Source: JAICLK01 sp036489905 (GTDB taxonomy: Bacteria; Patescibacteriota; Saccharimonadia; Saccharimonadales; UBA4665). Taken from it: DNA of 16,204 nt. Below are positions 1 through 6,431 of this stretch, piece by piece. The notes under the pieces were generated by a model. It was not told where the DNA came from. It saw nothing but the letters and a program-made list of their open reading frames with translations, and ran no database searches. The DNA lies in the NCBI GenBank assembly GCA_036489905.1, contig DASXEX010000053.1:1-16204 (forward strand), in the 5' to 3' direction. The first letter of the stretch is position 1. Every line of letters begins with the position of its first letter. The position numbers and the translations under genes were made by a program.

Positions 1-74
1 AGGTATATACGCCATTGGCGTTCATTCAGCACTAATCGTAAGGTTTGGTATTGTGTTTGTTGTGTGAGTGTTTG

Positions 75-96
75 TGTCATACCCCATAGTATGACA
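75..96. repeat. Perfect 8-bp inverted repeat
   Basis: TGTCATAC, a 6-nt spacer and GTATGACA form a perfect inverted repeat about 40 nt beyond the stop of the truncated phzF-like gene. No T-run follows on either strand, so it is not a standard intrinsic terminator. It could be an operator or a weak 3' hairpin. The rest of 1-136 holds only a 5-bp hairpin (ACGCC ATT GGCGT, 9-21) and no gene that I can recognise. Confidence 0.4.
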
Positions 97-136
97 TAGA
101 CTCAGCTAAACTGTTGGAGTTATTAGAGGGGAGCGC

Positions 137-685
137 CTAACTGAATACCGCAATAGCTTCGAGGTTCGGACGCAGCCGGGAGAGAACGCTTTTGTCAACG
201 AGTGGCACGAGAATATCCCTCAGGCCCGTCGACACAATTTGTGCCGGCAATGTCGGATGAAAATCTGCTTTGCCAATGCCAAGAAGCGGCGCGAGCGTCG
301 ACGCGGAAATAGTCTCATAGAATTCGGCTTCTGCCTGCTGCATAAAAACAAGCCCGTTGTCGGCAATCGTGATACCGAGCAGTCCGGCTCGCGTTTCTTG
401 TGTATAAAGCCCAGGTGAAATTTGACCTTGCTCATGCATAAGCGACCACGCGGCAATGGTTGCGTGACCGCACAAATCAACTTCGGTTGACGGCGTAAAG
501 AAGCGGAGCTTGCGATCGGCTACCTCGCTCTTGCTCACAAACGCCGTTTCGGAAAAGCCCGCATCTGCAGCAATGTCCTGCATCCGAAAGTCGGTCAAGC
601 CGTCGGCATCCAGCACTACGCCAGCAGGATTACCATTTTCACCATTAGCTGTAAACGCGTGAACTTCGTAAAGCGTATGCGCCAT
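137..685 (-). CDS. PhzF-family isomerase-like protein, C-terminally truncated (182 aa)
   Basis: The protein belongs to the PhzF/YddE family, whose members use a diaminopimelate-epimerase fold to isomerise small metabolites; the substrate here is unknown. Visible family marks are the N-terminal VHAFT...GNPAGVVL stretch, the SETAFV motif near residues 45-50 that carries the conserved catalytic Glu, and RFFTPSTEVDLCGHAT near 62-76. Family members usually have about 260-300 residues in two mirrored domains. This one stops at residue 182, just after the DILVP and RPNLEAIA segment, so the second domain with its usual PEDPVTGSA-like motif is missing. Neither the read-through frame nor a shifted frame into 1-136 restores it. 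It is probably a non-functional remnant ending at a rearrangement breakpoint near position 137. The ATG at 685 lies 6 nt from a strong -10 box. Confidence 0.8.
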   Translation of the reverse strand: MAHTLYEVHAFTANGENGNPAGVVLDADGLTDFRMQDIAADAGFSETAFVSKSEVADRKLRFFTPSTEVDLCGHATIAAWSLMHEQGQISPGLYTQETRAGLLGITIADNGLVFMQQAEAEFYETISASTLAPLLGIGKADFHPTLPAQIVSTGLRDILVPLVDKSVLSRLRPNLEAIAVFS

Positions 686-691
686 CAGCTC

Positions 692-700
692 ATTATAGCA
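692..700 (-). promoter_or_regulatory. Extended -10 promoter of the phzF-like gene
   Basis: TGCTATAAT is an extended -10 element with no recognisable -35. Only 6 nt separate it from the ATG at 685, so the predicted transcription start falls on the start codon itself, giving a leaderless mRNA. The same nonamer occurs before the FtsA/PilM-like gene and the LysM-CHAP gene. Confidence 0.65.
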
Positions 701-734
701 TCGCGAGTTGAGCTCCGCGCGCCAGGATTGTCAG

Positions 735-1046
735 TTAACGTCCGACTGTGGCTTCGATCCAATCAGCGAATTCCTGATTAACTTCAATCGCGCTGAACCA
801 AATCATTGGTACTTCTTCAACGGAAATTTTTCTGACCGCATCAGCGATGGCGGCTTTATTACCAATGACGGTAAACGAAGTAATCGTACAGTATTCGGGC
901 ATGTGGTTTACGCTGCCTTTCCAAAGGAAATGCGCCGGTGCCTAAACAATCTGCCCGCCGATTACCAGCTTTTTGGCAAGCAGCATATTTAGAATGTCAT
1001 TCGCCTGCCGCACATTTTCCGCGCTGATCTCAGCTTTGTAGAACAT
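735..1046 (-). pseudogene. cutA: CutA-like protein interrupted by an in-frame TAG
   Basis: Reading from the ATG at 1046 gives 34 codons ending GGQIV, then TAG (942-944), then 68 more codons in the same frame to a TAA at 735-737. The second part keeps family features: APAHFLWKG, EYCTIT, SVEEVPM and a C-terminal FADWIE helix. Together the two parts make a 103-codon frame, the normal size for a CutA1 protein (trimeric, once linked to divalent-cation tolerance, function unsettled). It starts 4 nt after the uvrA stop and is probably co-transcribed with it; no Shine-Dalgarno is visible. The simplest reading is a recent nonsense mutation, since one base change from CAG, AAG or GAG would produce the TAG and there is no frameshift or other decay. 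Readthrough, stop reassignment or a sequencing error are alternatives. Confidence 0.75.
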
Positions 1047-1050
1047 GACT

Positions 1051-3864
1051 TTATCGTAGCATTTTTTTGAGAAACTGGCCGATGTAGGATTCTTTGACGC
1101 GGGCGACTTGTTCGGGGGTGCCGGTGGCAATGATGCGGCCGCCGGCGTCGCCGCCTTCGGGGCCCATGTCGATAACGTGGTCGGCGTTTTTGATGACGTC
1201 GAGGTTGTGCTCAATCACGATCATGCTGTTGCCGGCGTCGACGAGGGCATGCAGCATTTTTAAAAGTTTGTCGACGTCGGCCATGTGCAGGCCGGTCGTC
1301 GGTTCGTCCAAAATGTACAAAGTTCGGCCGGTCGAGCGTCGAGAAAGTTCGGTTGACAGTTTAATGCGCTGCGCTTCGCCGCCGGAAAGCGTCGTGGCCG
1401 GTTGGCCGAGACCGATGTAACCGAGGCCAACTTCCACGAGCGTTTGCAGTTTGCGCGCGATGCTCGGCTGGTTTTCGAAAAACTTCAGCGCCGTCTCGCA
1501 GGTCATTTCCAAAACGTCGCTGATGGTTTTGCCTTTGTAGTGAATCTCCAGCGCCTCGCGGTTGTAGCGCTTGCCATGACAAACCTCGCACGGCACGTAA
1601 ACGTCCGGCAAAAAGTGCATTTCGATTTTGATAATGCCGTCGCCCGCGCAGTTTTCGCAGCGCCCGCCTTTGACGTTGAAGCTGAAACGGCCGGCTTTGT
1701 AGCCACGCAATTTTGCTTCGGGCGTCTGCGCGAACAGTTCACGAATTGGCGTAAATAATCCGGTATACGTCGCGGGGTTTGAGCGCGGTGTGCGGCCGAT
1801 CGGCGACTGGTCGATAATAATCGCTTTGTCGAGCTGCTTGATGCCAACAATGTCGTCGTGTTTGCCCGGCACCGTGTTCGCGCGGTGCAAACGCGCCAGC
1901 AATTCTTTGCTCAAAATATCATTAATTAGGGAAGATTTGCCCGAACCGGACACGCCGCTCACCACCACGAATTTACCGAGCGGAATTGTCACGTCGATAT
2001 TCTGCAAATTATTTTCGCGGGCACCTTTGATTATCAATTCTTTGCCGTTGCCCGAACGTCGCTTTTTTGGTGTGGCGATTTTCTTTTCGCCAATCAAATA
2101 CTGCGCGGTAATACTTTTTTTGACTTTTTCAACCTGGCTTGGCGAGCCGGACGCGACCACATACCCGCCGTGCACGCCGGCGCCCGGGCCGATATCAAGC
2201 AAATAGTCGGCCGTGCGAATCGTATCTTCATCGTGCTCGACAACGATGACCGTATTGCCGAGATCGCGCAAATGCTTGAGGGTTTTGATCAACCGGCCGT
2301 TGTCGCGCTGGTGCAAGCCAATGCTCGGCTCGTCCAAAACATACAAAACGCCCTGCAGGCCGGAGCCAATTTGCGTGGCAAGCCGGATGCGCTGCGCTTC
2401 GCCTCCAGATAGTGTCGTCGCGCCGCGGAGCAAGTTCAAATAATTCAGTCCGACTTCTTGCAAGAAGTTCAAACGCGCTTTGATTTCCTTGAAAATCTGC
2501 TGCGCAATGTGCATTTCCTGATCGCTCAAGTGAAGTTCATCGAACCAGCCGAGCGCGTCGTCGATCGACATTTGGCAAACGTCCATGATAGATTTGCCGT
2601 GTACGGTTACGGCCAAAACTTCGGGTTTGAGCCGCAAGCCGTGGCATTTGTAGCACGGCTTTTCCTGCATGAACCGTTCGATGTCGCGGCGGATGAAGTC
2701 GCTGTCGGTTTCTTTGTGCCGGCGTTCGAGATTTGGCACGACGCCTTCGTAGGTCGTCTCGAACGACCGACCAATCCCGAGACTCACGCGATATTTTTCG
2801 TTGCCCGTGCCATACATAATCCGCTCGATATTTTCCTTGCTGATGTCACCGGTCGGCACGTGCAGACTAAAATTATACTGATCGGCAACCGCTTGCAACT
2901 TTTTCATATACCACGCGTCGACGTTCACGCGGTTGAATGGACGAATCGCGCCTTCGGCAATCGTCAGCCGGCCGTTCGGAATCACCAATTCCGGGTCGAC
3001 TTCCAGGCGCGAACCCAAACCGGTACAAACCGGACACGCGCCGTGCGGCGAGTTGAAGCTGAAGGTGCGCGGTTCGAGTTCCGGAATCACCACGTCCGGA
3101 TGGTCCGGGCAAGCATACCGCAAAGAATATTGAAACTCTTCTTTTGTGTCGGCATTCACCACCGCCAACTTGCCTTCGGCCACTTCGAGTGCCTGTTCGA
3201 CAGATTGCGCCAGCCGCGTCCGGCTTTCATCATTATTTACGATTCGGTCGGCCACGACCTCGATCGTGTGCTTGTAATTTTTATCGAGCGTCGGAAATTC
3301 GTCGAGCGCGTACACCACGCCGTCTACGCGCGCACGGGCGAAACCGGCACGCGTATATTGCTCGGGAATGTGCTCGAACGCACCTTTTTTATCGATGACA
3401 ACGGGCGCGAGAATCATCAGCTTGGCATCAATCGGCAAAGCCGCCACTTGATCAATAATCGCGTTCGTGGTTTGCCGCGTGACCGGCTTGCCACAAACCG
3501 GGCAATGCGGCACACCGATGCGCGCAAACAATAATCGTAAATAATCATAAATTTCCGTGACGGTCGCCACCGTCGAGCGCGGATTTCTTGAAGTAGATTT
3601 TTGGTCGATGCTGATTGCCGGCGACAATCCGTCGATTTGGTCGACGTCCGGCTTTTCCATAATGCCCAAAAACTGCCGAGCATACGAACTCAAACTCTCG
3701 ACATATCGCCGCTGCCCTTCCGCATAAATTGTATCGAACGCCAGCGAAGACTTGCCCGAACCCGAAAGTCCGGTAATCACAATCAACTTCTCGCGCGGAA
3801 TCTCCACATCAACATTCTTGAGATTATGCTCCCGCGCGCCTTTAACGATAATCTTGTCACTCAT
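1051..3864 (-). CDS. uvrA: UvrABC excinuclease subunit A
   Basis: This is the damage-sensing ATPase of nucleotide excision repair, which dimerises, binds distorted DNA and loads UvrB. At 937 aa it has the normal length. It contains two ABC ATPase modules: Walker A GLSGSGKSS at residues 32-40 and GVSGSGKSS at 637-645; signature LSGGEAQRI at about 485 and 826; Walker B followed by DEPSIGLH (511-518) and DEPTTGLH (853-860). Zinc ligands are visible at C252/H255/C277/C280 and in the C-terminal module at C736/C739/C759/C762; the C-x2-H form of the first site also occurs in other phyla. Further Cys pairs lie at 121/124 and 404/407. A -10 box lies 9 nt before the ATG. The cutA-like frame follows after 4 nt, so both are likely on one transcript. 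Confidence 0.98.
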   Translation of the reverse strand: MSDKIIVKGAREHNLKNVDVEIPREKLIVITGLSGSGKSSLAFDTIYAEGQRRYVESLSSYARQFLGIMEKPDVDQIDGLSPAISIDQKSTSRNPRSTVATVTEIYDYLRLLFARIGVPHCPVCGKPVTRQTTNAIIDQVAALPIDAKLMILAPVVIDKKGAFEHIPEQYTRAGFARARVDGVVYALDEFPTLDKNYKHTIEVVADRIVNNDESRTRLAQSVEQALEVAEGKLAVVNADTKEEFQYSLRYACPDHPDVVIPELEPRTFSFNSPHGACPVCTGLGSRLEVDPELVIPNGRLTIAEGAIRPFNRVNVDAWYMKKLQAVADQYNFSLHVPTGDISKENIERIMYGTGNEKYRVSLGIGRSFETTYEGVVPNLERRHKETDSDFIRRDIERFMQEKPCYKCHGLRLKPEVLAVTVHGKSIMDVCQMSIDDALGWFDELHLSDQEMHIAQQIFKEIKARLNFLQEVGLNYLNLLRGATTLSGGEAQRIRLATQIGSGLQGVLYVLDEPSIGLHQRDNGRLIKTLKHLRDLGNTVIVVEHDEDTIRTADYLLDIGPGAGVHGGYVVASGSPSQVEKVKKSITAQYLIGEKKIATPKKRRSGNGKELIIKGARENNLQNIDVTIPLGKFVVVSGVSGSGKSSLINDILSKELLARLHRANTVPGKHDDIVGIKQLDKAIIIDQSPIGRTPRSNPATYTGLFTPIRELFAQTPEAKLRGYKAGRFSFNVKGGRCENCAGDGIIKIEMHFLPDVYVPCEVCHGKRYNREALEIHYKGKTISDVLEMTCETALKFFENQPSIARKLQTLVEVGLGYIGLGQPATTLSGGEAQRIKLSTELSRRSTGRTLYILDEPTTGLHMADVDKLLKMLHALVDAGNSMIVIEHNLDVIKNADHVIDMGPEGGDAGGRIIATGTPEQVARVKESYIGQFLKKMLR

Positions 3865-3873
3865 AACCGATTG

Positions 3874-3879
3874 ATTATA
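3874..3879 (-). promoter_or_regulatory. -10 box of uvrA
   Basis: A perfect TATAAT lies 9 nt upstream of the uvrA ATG (3864), preceded directly by TG. I see no good -35 at 16-18 nt. The predicted transcription start leaves a leader of about 3 nt, too short for a Shine-Dalgarno site. I see no SOS-type operator beside it. Confidence 0.6.
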
Positions 3880-4011
3880 CAGAAATTTTCCGGCTTTTTC
3901 TAGGGCAGCTTTTGCTCAAGTTGGCTTCCGCCCCGGAGTAAGCATAAGCTAGATAAAATATTATTGCTATTCAAGCAACGATGTGTAAAAATAGAATTAA
4001 CAAAAGTTTGC

Positions 4012-4017
4012 GGGAGG
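4012..4017 (+). promoter_or_regulatory. Shine-Dalgarno of the small membrane protein
   Basis: GGGAGG ends 9 nt before GTG 4027 and only 3 nt before GTG 4021, which favours the 4027 start. A weak -10-like TAGAAT (3992-3997) without a clear -35 lies just upstream and would give a leader of about 20 nt. The rest of 3880-4011 shows no other clear element. Confidence 0.55.
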
Positions 4018-4026
4018 CGCGTGGCA

Positions 4027-4218
4027 GTGGAACAACTTGTCGTCCTGGGCATTATTCCGGGCACCAACATCCAAATCGGTTTTCTAGGCTGGGTGACTTT
4101 GTTTGTCATTGCTGGCGCCGGGCTGTATATTGCCCACCGCGAGCGAAGCAAGCACACGCTCCGCCTTTTGCTGATTCGTTTGAGTTTGCTGCGCACTACT
4201 CGGCGTCAGCGGGCATGA
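4027..4218 (+). CDS. Small single-pass membrane protein of unknown function (63 aa)
   Basis: This is the only plus-strand gene in the window. Starting at GTG 4027 the protein begins with EQLVVLGIIPG, continues through one strongly hydrophobic segment (about residues 19-35, rich in Gly, Val and Ile), and ends in a tail with many Arg and Leu residues, so the basic C-terminus should lie in the cytoplasm. The GTG at 4021 in the same frame would add two residues. Support comes from the GGGAGG ribosome-binding site and the coherent membrane-protein composition. It is divergent from uvrA. Its last 23 nt overlap, tail to tail, a leftover sbcB 3' end on the other strand, which suggests it was once convergent with sbcB. 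I do not recognise a named family. Confidence 0.6.
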   Translation: MEQLVVLGIIPGTNIQIGFLGWVTLFVIAGAGLYIAHRERSKHTLRLLLIRLSLLRTTRRQRA

Positions 4219-4246
4219 TGCTCTCGCCGTAGAGTTTGAGTTCTAG
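4196..4246 (-). pseudogene. Orphan 3' end of a second sbcB allele
   Basis: Read on the minus strand this stretch encodes ELKLYGESIMPADAE and then a TAG stop. Its first eleven residues are identical to the C-terminus of the intact sbcB (ELKLYGESIMPTNEET). All five nucleotide differences in the matching 33-nt block are synonymous in that frame: Ile ATC/ATT, Ser AGC/TCG (three bases) and Gly GGC/GGT. Homology stops abruptly upstream of the ELKL codons. The pattern fits two alleles that diverged under protein-level selection, one of which lost everything but its tail when the neighbouring segment or a new sbcB was acquired. Confidence 0.7.
4212..4244. repeat. Direct repeat, left copy (sbcB tail)
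   Basis: This block matches 6451-6483 at 28 of 33 positions, with an exact 18-nt core (4227-4244 and 6466-6483). The copies are in the same orientation and 2,239 bp apart. They bracket the cofE-like, yhhQ-like and ribD-like genes. Confidence 0.8.
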
Positions 4247-4301
4247 TTCTCCAACTCGCCGGAGCCCACGCTAATGTTGCACCGCTTATGCGCATGAATA
4301 G

Positions 4302-5051
4302 CTAGTTAGTCTTTCCGCCAGGAAGCCACTGCACACTCGTGAGCAAGGGAGCAAACGAATCTTCTTCGAGCGGCGTGCGACGTGCGGCCAGCTCTTCACC
4401 AGTAGGGTCACGCGTTAAAAATTCGACCTGCGGCAAGTCTTCGAACACGGCGAGAGGCGTCTGCTCGGCACCCTCGCCCATCATGAATGTTGCAGCGGTA
4501 GCCAGCCCATCGGCCATATTCGTCTTACTGAATGCAAGCGGCCGGCCGAATAAGTCCTGCTGTCCACCATAGTTCCTCGCCGGCTGAAAACCGCTGTAGG
4601 CCAAGCACAGACCGATTGCACCCCAACGAAGTGGCATAAAGCCGCTATCAACGATTAGCACACCGAGGTGTTTGAGCTTGAAACGCCGGCAAAGATGTCG
4701 CCGTACGTTGTTGACCACCAACTGCGGAGCGGCCGGCCACAGCACGTATGAGTCGTTCGCATTGGATTCGTCAATGCCCGAGTTGGGGGTGAGCATATCG
4801 TGAGCAATCGTAAGCACGAAGCCGTGTAGCTTCTCGGCTTGGGGCATATACCAATCCGCCTCCTCACGGACCAACTTTTCAAGGTCGGTCCCTGCCTTGG
4901 GCACAACTCGCCCTTCACAGAGTGCCGCTACTTTCGATGCGATTGCCACGATACTCCGCTCCTGTAAGGTGGGCAAGGCGTCATCGAGTAAGTCTAGAAG
5001 CGACAACGAACTGCCTGTTACTTTTTTCGTTTTGACAGCCCGAACAATCAT
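4302..5051 (-). CDS. CofE-like gamma-glutamyl ligase family protein (COG1478)
   Basis: The protein resembles coenzyme F420-0:L-glutamate ligase (CofE), which adds gamma-linked glutamates using GTP. At 249 aa it has about the family's length. Visible family marks are an early ASKVAALCEGRVV segment (38-50), NSGIDESNA (90-98), VDSGFMPLRWGAIGL (134-148), YGGQQDLFGRPL (161-172) and MADGLATAATFMMGEGAE (179-196). I see no other F420 genes here. In Chlamydia a relative of this family serves as a folate gamma-glutamyl ligase (FolC2), so the acceptor may be a folate, a pterin or another compound. The ATG overlaps the stop of the upstream transporter gene as ATGA, which implies translational coupling and a linked function. 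Family assignment is firm; the substrate is inferred. Confidence 0.85.
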   Translation of the reverse strand: MIVRAVKTKKVTGSSLSLLDLLDDALPTLQERSIVAIASKVAALCEGRVVPKAGTDLEKLVREEADWYMPQAEKLHGFVLTIAHDMLTPNSGIDESNANDSYVLWPAAPQLVVNNVRRHLCRRFKLKHLGVLIVDSGFMPLRWGAIGLCLAYSGFQPARNYGGQQDLFGRPLAFSKTNMADGLATAATFMMGEGAEQTPLAVFEDLPQVEFLTRDPTGEELAARRTPLEEDSFAPLLTSVQWLPGGKTN

Positions 5052-5725
5052 GCCGCGGCCTTGGCTGCCGTGACAGCACGCGTAGACTCACCCTTTAGCC
5101 ACCATACGCCCGCATACACTAGCGGTGTCTCCAGCACGGATAGTGCGCAGCGTACCAGCCAATAGGGAATGATGAGCCCTAGCAAAAAGCTGACATTGCT
5201 ACCGAACGACATTTTGAGCGCGTAGAAAGCCAGCGTTAAAAATATTGCCGAATCGGCAAACTGAGACACAAAATTCGCTACATTATTGCGCAACCATAAT
5301 GCCCGTCCATTCATGCTTTGGCGTAATTTATTAAAAATCGCAATATCCAGCAGTTCGGATCCAGCGAACGCCATGATACTAGCAAACGCCAGCCGAGCCG
5401 AAGCGCCAAATATAGCATTGTAGGCGGGCTCGGTACTTGCGTAGCGAGGCGTCGCCGGCAAGTGGACCGCCAAAATACTGAACAGCATCAGCAAAAAAAC
5501 CATGATTAAACCGGACAGCACCACACTGCGGGCGCGCTTCTTCCCATACACCTCCACAATCACATCAGCTGTCGTGAACAGCAGCGGCATGACAAAAATC
5601 GCCACGCCCGCAGTGGCATGAAAGCCACCAATTGTCGCAAGGGGAAACGTCTTTGAGCCCATTGTCTCGGCCACCACTACACCGAAAATATATAACGCTA
5701 CTAAAAAATCAAATTTACGAATCAT
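5048..5725 (-). CDS. yhhQ: Queuosine-precursor transporter family protein (YhhQ/COG1738)
   Basis: An integral membrane protein with about six hydrophobic segments, 225 aa from the ATG at 5725; the GTG at 5728 is an alternative start one codon earlier. Family motifs are TTADVIVEVYG near residue 52, ELLDIAIFNKLR near 125, and LWLRNNVANFVSQFADSAIF near 144. Characterised YhhQ proteins import preQ0 or preQ1, precursors of the tRNA base queuosine, and related proteins take up queuine. No tgt or other queuosine gene is present in this window, so the cargo is unproven. An SD-like AGAAGGGG lies 5 nt before the ATG. The gene is translationally coupled to the CofE-like gene downstream. Confidence 0.9.
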   Translation of the reverse strand: MIRKFDFLVALYIFGVVVAETMGSKTFPLATIGGFHATAGVAIFVMPLLFTTADVIVEVYGKKRARSVVLSGLIMVFLLMLFSILAVHLPATPRYASTEPAYNAIFGASARLAFASIMAFAGSELLDIAIFNKLRQSMNGRALWLRNNVANFVSQFADSAIFLTLAFYALKMSFGSNVSFLLGLIIPYWLVRCALSVLETPLVYAGVWWLKGESTRAVTAAKAAA

Positions 5726-5739
5726 CACTACCCCTTCTC

Positions 5740-5745
5740 GTTATA
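5740..5745 (-). promoter_or_regulatory. -10 box before the yhhQ-like gene
   Basis: TATAAC, preceded directly by TG, lies 14 nt before the ATG at 5725. No clear -35 is seen. The short interval contains the AGAAGGGG ribosome-binding site, so this transcript would have a short, SD-bearing leader. Confidence 0.4.
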
Positions 5746-5803
5746 CAAGTAAAATCTGCGAGCAAACAGGCCAAAGCCCAATCTACTTAGGTAAACGAGT
5801 CAG

Positions 5804-5843
5804 GTCAACAAAAACCAGACCAAGTGGTGACGTGTTTGTTGAC
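5804..5843. repeat. 9-bp inverted repeat between the ribD-like and yhhQ-like genes
   Basis: GTCAACAAA and TTTGTTGAC are perfect complementary arms separated by 22 nt. A shorter inner stem (ACCA/TGGT) could stack inside. It lies between the ribD-like stop (5875) and the yhhQ -10 box. No T-run follows, so it may be an operator or an attenuating 3' hairpin rather than a standard terminator. Confidence 0.45.
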
Positions 5844-5874
5844 TAACATAGCGACGATTCCATTTGAAGTAAGG

Positions 5875-6429
5875 TTACGATGTCCGTCGTTTGTCGTCAA
5901 GTCGGTTTCTATCAATAGCATAATGAGCTAGCAGCGTACCATGGCTATTCAGCGCGCGGGTTTCCCGCAGGCGCAACGAAATATCCAGCGGCACACTTTC
6001 GACCAAGCTCTTGCCCGCGCCGAAGATACGCGGTTCGATAGTCAAATAAAGCTCGTCGACAAGTCCGGCTTTTAAGAACGCAGTGTTGACCACGCTGCCC
6101 CCAACCACCAGCAGTGTTTTGAAACCCCGCTTTGCAATATCTTCAACCACCTGTTTTGGAGATGCAGTAATGAATTCCAGCCTGCAGGCAACCGCTTCAG
6201 CCGCGAAATTCTCCGGATGATGCGTCAGCACCACGTATAACCTATCCGGCCGCGGCCGTTGATGAACGACCTCATACGTTTTTCGTCCCATAACTAGCGT
6301 ACCGATGTCGTCGATTAACCCTCTGAAAAATCCGTCGTCACCTGCGGATACCCAGTGGCGTGTGCCCGGCTCACCACCCTTTGTCGTCTTACCATCCAAC
6401 GAAATGGCATCGGCCATAATTATATGCAT
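5875..6429 (-). CDS. RibD C-terminal / dihydrofolate-reductase-like protein
   Basis: A 184-aa reductase of the RibD_C family, NADPH-dependent enzymes related in fold to dihydrofolate reductase. Motifs are ADAISLDGKT (6-15), TLVMGRKTYEVV (44-55), TLLVVGGSVVNTAFLKAGLVD (the nucleotide-binding loop and helix, 105-125) and LTIEPRIFGAGKSL (129-142). No deaminase domain is attached, so this is a stand-alone reductase. The substrate cannot be read from sequence; pterin, folate or flavin-pathway intermediates are options. The ATG at 6429 lies 2 nt after the sbcB stop; a second ATG at 6417 is an alternative start. It appears to be co-transcribed with sbcB. Its neighbours on the other side are the transporter and CofE-like genes. 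Confidence 0.85.
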   Translation of the reverse strand: MHIIMADAISLDGKTTKGGEPGTRHWVSAGDDGFFRGLIDDIGTLVMGRKTYEVVHQRPRPDRLYVVLTHHPENFAAEAVACRLEFITASPKQVVEDIAKRGFKTLLVVGGSVVNTAFLKAGLVDELYLTIEPRIFGAGKSLVESVPLDISLRLRETRALNSHGTLLAHYAIDRNRLDDKRRTS

Positions 6430-6431
6430 CG

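Noticed and set aside
942..944. Reassigned stop codons (alternative genetic code)
   Set aside because: TGA and TAG both end other well-defined genes here at the expected lengths, and Trp is encoded by TGG, so the cutA-like TAG is better treated as a local event.
708..992. Plus-strand 94-codon open frame
   Set aside because: It lies antisense to the cutA-like frame, which shows real family motifs.
2458..3534. Long plus-strand open frame (358 codons) opposite uvrA
   Set aside because: It is antisense to clearly conserved uvrA codons, has unnatural Arg/His/Val-rich composition, and has no family features or ribosome-binding site.
6418..6428. TATAAT-like sequence at the start of the ribD-like gene
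   Set aside because: It lies 1 nt before the second ATG, so transcription would start inside the gene; 2-nt spacing from sbcB makes co-transcription more likely.
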